DNA of 64,000 nucleotides from Flavobacterium sp. ENC (GTDB lineage: Bacteria > Bacteroidota > Bacteroidia > Flavobacteriales > Flavobacteriaceae). The DNA is taken from positions 62,001 to 126,000 of the forward strand of contig NZ_JAJMOY010000010.1 in NCBI RefSeq assembly GCF_020991415.1. The letters run 5' to 3'. This document shows, one piece after another, positions 60,779-64,000 of this stretch (position 1 is the stretch's first letter; every line of letters begins with the position of its first letter). Below the pieces are notes generated by a model that was given only the letters and a program-made list of their open reading frames with translations, was not told the DNA's origin and did not search any database. The translations under genes were made by a program, and so were the position numbers.

Positions 60779-61603
60779 CTACCAGCCTCCGCTTGAACCT
60801 CCGCCGGAGAAACCTCCGCCGCCAAATCCACCACCGAAACCGCCGCCCCCGCCTCCGGATGACCCGCCGCCGAAACCGCCAAATCCACCGCCGCTGCTTC
60901 TGCCAAGACTGCTTAACAGAATTACATCCATCAGGCTCGGACCTCCGCCACTATTGCCTGAATTTCCGCCTCCGCCTCTTTTATTTCGGGACAGTAAAAT
61001 TAACACAATTACAACAATAACAATGAAAGGAAGGATCGGAAAATCTTTCCCTTTGGTTTGTTTGCGTTCTCCTTTGTATTTTCCTTTAAAAACGTCAAAT
61101 AAGGCATCTGTTCCTTTGTCAAGGCCGTTGTAATAGCTTCCGGCTTTAAATTCGGGAATAATGATATTTCTGATAATCTCTCCGCCAATTCCTGCAGTAA
61201 GGCGGTCTTCTAAACCGTACCCCGGATTAATGGCAATTTTTCTTTCTTTCTTCGCCAGTAAAATAATAACACCATTGTCATCTTTTGCTGTTCCTCCAAC
61301 TCCCCAGGTTTGTCCCCATTTGGTAGCCAGCAGGCTCACATCTTCATTTTGCAGGCTTTCTATCGTAATCACCACAATCTGGGTGGTCGTGGAATCCGAA
61401 TAACGAATTAGTTTTTGTTCCAATTGTGCTTTTTCGGTAGCGCTCAGAACATTCGCATAATCGTAAACTGAAGTCTGAAGACTTGGTTTTTCCGGAATTT
61501 TAAATTGGGCAAAAGCGCAATTAATAGTAAGGAAAGCAACTAACAGAAAGGATAAATGAAAGATTCCTTTGGAATTTGAAGTTTTATTTTTGGAAATTTT
61601 CAT
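60779..61603 (-). CDS. TPM-domain protein with Gly-rich tail (YgcG-like)
   Basis: The 274-residue protein has an N-terminal signal sequence (GIFHLSFLLVAFLTINCAFA). A TPM domain follows at about 45-170 (VYDYANVLSATEKAQLEQKL, TQIVVITIESLQNEDVSLLA, DNGVIILLAKKERKIAINPG). Next are a membrane helix at about 192-207 (FPILPFIVIVVIVLILLS) and a long Gly/Ser-rich tail ending SGGW. TPM proteins are thought to work in envelope or photosystem repair; the bacterial role is unclear. It starts 3 bp after the second TPM gene ends, so they are cotranscribed. Confidence 0.9.
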   Translation of the reverse strand: MKISKNKTSNSKGIFHLSFLLVAFLTINCAFAQFKIPEKPSLQTSVYDYANVLSATEKAQLEQKLIRYSDSTTTQIVVITIESLQNEDVSLLATKWGQTWGVGGTAKDDNGVIILLAKKERKIAINPGYGLEDRLTAGIGGEIIRNIIIPEFKAGSYYNGLDKGTDALFDVFKGKYKGERKQTKGKDFPILPFIVIVVIVLILLSRNKRGGGGNSGNSGGGPSLMDVILLSSLGRSSGGGFGGFGGGSSGGGGGGFGGGFGGGGFSGGGSSGGW

Positions 61604-61606
61604 TAT

Positions 61607-62044
61607 TTATCCTTTTGAGATTTCGTTTGATAATTCATTAGTATCGTCAGCCGACCATGGAAAATATTTTTTTAATTGCTCACCGGCACTTGAAATGCCG
61701 TCAACAATACCTTGTTTGAAATTTCCGGATTTAAACTGGGCCGCCATAATATCTTTGGTTGAATTCCAAAAGTCATCATCAACGAGGTCGTTTATTCCTT
61801 TGTCTCCACAAATAGCAAAATTTTTATCTGCTACGGCAAAGTAGAACAAAACCCCGTTTTGTAATTGGGTTTCATCCATTTTTAATTCATGAAAAACTTC
61901 TAAAGCCCGGTCGAAAGGGACTTTAGAAGTTGTTTGTTCTATATGTACTCTAATTTCGCCAGAAGTATTTTTTTCGGCCACGCGAATAGCTTCGACAATT
62001 TCTTGTTCTTCTTCTTTGGATAAAAAATCTTCTACTTTTGACAT
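61607..62044 (-). CDS. TPM-domain protein without signal peptide
   Basis: The 145-residue protein has the TPM fold: SKEEEQEIVEAIRVAEKNTS, GEIRVHIEQTTSKVPFDRAL, QNGVLFYFAVADKNFAICGD and FKQGIVDGISSAGEQLKKYF. It lacks a signal peptide or tail, so it probably stays in the cytoplasm. It is encoded between LemA and the membrane-anchored TPM protein, a common trio in Bacteroidota. Confidence 0.88.
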   Translation of the reverse strand: MSKVEDFLSKEEEQEIVEAIRVAEKNTSGEIRVHIEQTTSKVPFDRALEVFHELKMDETQLQNGVLFYFAVADKNFAICGDKGINDLVDDDFWNSTKDIMAAQFKSGNFKQGIVDGISSAGEQLKKYFPWSADDTNELSNEISKG

Positions 62045-62132
62045 TGAAATTATTTTAGAGTTTAGATTTCAGATTTTAGATTTCAGACTGAATCTGAAAT
62101 CTAAATCGTTAATCAAAAATATTAAATCTTAT

Positions 62133-62714
62133 TTAGAATTTTACTTCAACTGGTTTGTCTGCGCCTGCAACAGCTTCAAAGTATGGTTTTTCTTTGTAAC
62201 TTAGAAACCAGCTGTTAGGGATTGCAAGAACATACCCATTGTAATCTTGTACCGCTTCGTTAAAACGGGTTCTGGCTGTTAAAATTTGGTTTTCGGTACT
62301 GGCCAATTCGTCTTGTAGTTTCAGGAAATTTTCATTTGCTTTTAATGTTGGATATTGTTCAACAGAAACTAACAATCTGGATAAAGATGATGATACACCA
62401 CTTTGAGCCTGATTGTATTGCGCTAATTGTTCCGGAGTCACATTGCTTGGATCAATGGTTACCGAAGTAGCTTTTGCACGAGCCTCAATTACAGCTGTCA
62501 ATGTTGATTTTTCAAAATCTGCTGCACCTTTTACTGTATTAACTAAGTTTCCGATAAGGTCATTTCTTCTTTGGTAAGTAGTACTCACATTTCCCCATTC
62601 TTTATTAACTGCTTGATTTTTTTGTAAACCAGTATTTTTAATTCCAATTGACCAAAAAGCAATAATAGCGATTAGTACTACTATAATTCCTACAGGGATT
62701 AACCATTTTTTCAT
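62133..62714 (-). CDS. lemA: LemA family protein
   Basis: The 193-residue protein has an N-terminal membrane helix (IPVGIIVVLIAIIAFWSIGI) and helical LemA sequence: NKEWGNVSTTYQRRNDLIGN, LVNTVKGAADFEKSTLTAVI, ARAKAT, ANENFLKLQDELASTENQIL and RFNEAVQDYNGYVLAIPNSW. LemA proteins are membrane-anchored with most of the chain outside the cytoplasm; function is unknown. It lies in order with the TPM genes and downstream of MerR. Confidence 0.93.
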   Translation of the reverse strand: MKKWLIPVGIIVVLIAIIAFWSIGIKNTGLQKNQAVNKEWGNVSTTYQRRNDLIGNLVNTVKGAADFEKSTLTAVIEARAKATSVTIDPSNVTPEQLAQYNQAQSGVSSSLSRLLVSVEQYPTLKANENFLKLQDELASTENQILTARTRFNEAVQDYNGYVLAIPNSWFLSYKEKPYFEAVAGADKPVEVKF

Positions 62715-62758
62715 ATCCGTTTTAATTTAAGTTTGTTTTAATTTATTTAATAAATGTA

Positions 62759-63091
62759 CTATAATTCGTTTTTGATTTCTGTTAGTTGTGTTTTTATGGA
62801 CTCTAATTTACGTATTATTTCGAATTTATCTAATGTTTTCTTTTGTCCTTCCTTCAAATGAGTTTTGGCTCCTTCGAGTGTAAAACCACGTTCTTTGACC
62901 AAATGATAAATCAACTGTAAATTGGTAATATCTTCCGGTGTAAACATTCTGTTGCCTTTTGCATTCTTTTTAGGTTTCAGAATATCGAATTCGCTATCCC
63001 AAAACCGGATTAAAGATGCGTTGACATTAAAGGCTTTGGCTACTTCGCCAATGCTGAAATATCTTTTATCTTTAGAAAGCTCAATATGCAT
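62759..63091 (-). CDS. MerR-family transcriptional regulator
   Basis: The 110-residue protein has an N-terminal MerR winged helix (YFSIGEVAKAFNVNASLIRF, WDSEFDILKPKKNAKGNRMF, TPEDITNLQLIYHLVKERGF) and a C-terminal coiled coil (DKFEIIRKLESIKTQLTEIK). It lacks an effector domain. It is encoded next to M23 peptidase and LemA and may control the block to its left. Confidence 0.92.
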   Translation of the reverse strand: MHIELSKDKRYFSIGEVAKAFNVNASLIRFWDSEFDILKPKKNAKGNRMFTPEDITNLQLIYHLVKERGFTLEGAKTHLKEGQKKTLDKFEIIRKLESIKTQLTEIKNEL

Positions 63092-63117
63092 GATTTATAT
63101 TTTTCTGTTTTTTACTT

Positions 63118-63125
63118 CAAACTTA
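63118..63125 (-). promoter_or_regulatory. Putative -7 box of the MerR gene
   Basis: TAAGTTTG on the minus strand matches TAnnTTTG, 26 bases upstream of the MerR ATG and downstream of the M23 gene. The -33 element is weak. Confidence 0.5.
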
Positions 63126-63140
63126 CTACTTTTTGCAGTG

Positions 63141-64000
63141 TTAATCTAATGACTGGTTTTCCTGATTGGCCATATGTGAAATGGCCACGTATTCTACTGC
63201 CGAAATATTTCCGTAATAAAAATTCAGCGGATTTACCACTTTTCCGTCTTTGTGCACTTCATAATGGCAGTGAGGGCCTTCAGAACGCCCCGTGCTTCCC
63301 ACATAGCCAATTACATCGCCTCTTTTCACATGTTGTCCGGGCCTGCAGTTGTATTTGCTTAAATGAGCGTACAGGCTTTCATATCCAAAACCGTGCCTGA
63401 TGACCACATGATTTCCAAAACCTGATGCTGTATTGTCAGCTCTTGCTACCACACCATCGCCTGTTGCGTATACAGGAGAGCCGGTACTGGCGGTGAAATC
63501 CATACCGTTATGCATTTTTCGCACTTTCGTGAAAGGGTCAATTCGGTACCCAAAACCGGAAGCAACGCGTTTTAAATTTTCATTCCGGACTGGCTGAATG
63601 GCAGGAATTGCCAAAAGCAAATTTCCTTTGACACCTGCTAATTTCAAAATCTCATCCAGTGATTTGGACTGAATGGCCAGTTGTTTCGAAAGTCTGTCAA
63701 TTCGTTTGGTCGTATTCAGTACCAATTGCGAATTGTTATAACCTTCTAAATCTTTATATCTCTTGAGGTCCTTAAAACCTGATTTCCGGATCGAATCGGG
63801 AATTTCAGCTTTGTTAAAATAAACCCTGTAAATATTATTGTCCCTGTCTTCTATCGCTTCCGTTACCTCATTAATCTCATCCATTTTTTTATTCAGAATC
63901 GAATACTGCAGCTTTAAATTTTCAATTTCACGCGCCTGCAGACGGTCTTTCGGGGTTTCGAAATAAGGCGTGTTGACTAAAAGAACGAAAACCAGAAAGC
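63141..64000 (-). CDS. Membrane-anchored M23 metallopeptidase, N-terminus cut by window edge
   Basis: The frame is open to the right edge beyond the internal ATG at 63884. It contains an N-terminal membrane segment (FLVFVLLVNTPYF) and a coiled region (RLQAREIENLKLQYSILNKK) that are part of the protein. The LytM/M23 domain is at its C-terminus: MHNGMDFTASTGSPVYATGD with the zinc-binding His and Asp, YESLYAHLSKYNCRPGQHVK, and GPHCHYEVHKDGKVVNPLNF with the HxH. These enzymes cut peptidoglycan cross-links in the periplasm. Both metal-binding motifs are intact. At least 286 residues are visible. Confidence 0.93.
   Translation of the reverse strand, partial: FLVFVLLVNTPYFETPKDRLQAREIENLKLQYSILNKKMDEINEVTEAIEDRDNNIYRVYFNKAEIPDSIRKSGFKDLKRYKDLEGYNNSQLVLNTTKRIDRLSKQLAIQSKSLDEILKLAGVKGNLLLAIPAIQPVRNENLKRVASGFGYRIDPFTKVRKMHNGMDFTASTGSPVYATGDGVVARADNTASGFGNHVVIRHGFGYESLYAHLSKYNCRPGQHVKRGDVIGYVGSTGRSEGPHCHYEVHKDGKVVNPLNFYYGNISAVEYVAISHMANQENQSLD

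Overview
The window is from a member of the Bacteroidota, most likely Flavobacterium or a close relative. The base composition is AT-rich. Promoters follow the Bacteroidota TTG-N19-TAnnTTTG pattern, and a type IX secretion (T9SS) sorting domain is present. Housekeeping loci such as era-der and the M23/MerR/LemA/TPM block look typical of flavobacteria. All calls come from reading the sequence; no database search was run.

Layout. (1) Positions 1-9770, minus strand: an extracellular contractile injection system (eCIS, Afp/PVC-like) operon running leftward from a Pvc16-type cap gene through an unknown gene, sheath, two tube proteins, a DUF5908 peptide, a LysM adaptor, a VgrG-like spike, PAAR tip and gp25 to a baseplate-J-like gene cut by the window edge. 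About 800 bp of inverted repeats separate gp25 from the baseplate gene. (2) 10534-21446, plus strand: a polymorphic-toxin island. A small T9SS-sorted protein precedes a 2225-residue SpvB/FG-GAP/RHS toxin and a membrane immunity candidate. These are followed by decayed toxin tails and immunity genes, an orphan RHS tip with its own membrane immunity candidate, a frameshifted immunity-like gene and a lipoprotein. (3) 21503-23555: truC, then three tandem 369-bp units, each with a small GIY-YIG nuclease and a defective 3' part of initiator tRNA, ending at an intact tRNA-fMet. (4) 23704-38058: mixed genes including a GT39-like glycosyltransferase, a GH130 phosphorylase, a GH75-like secreted protein, tRNA-Glu, an acyltransferase, an AraC regulator, a SpoU methyltransferase and several unknown membrane or secreted proteins. 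(5) 38726-48290: two fibre-like secreted proteins, a split RHS pair whose last domain has a JAMM-like HxH...SxxD motif, and a lipoprotein immunity candidate. (6) 48668-51517: a second tRNA-fMet, era and der. (7) 51595-60706: a cysteine-containing protein with carboxypeptidase-regulatory-like segments, an outer-membrane barrel protein, a DUF2490 protein, and a TonB-dependent receptor preceded by a 37-codon ORF ending MMCMCW and an Rrf2 regulator. (8) 60779-64000: two TPM-domain proteins, LemA, MerR and an M23 peptidase cut by the right edge.

The most interesting items are the unannotated MMCMCW leader-like ORF between Rrf2 and the TonB receptor, the GIY-YIG/tRNA tandem element with an intact second tRNA-fMet locus for comparison, and the RHS toxin/immunity array with visible replacement scars.
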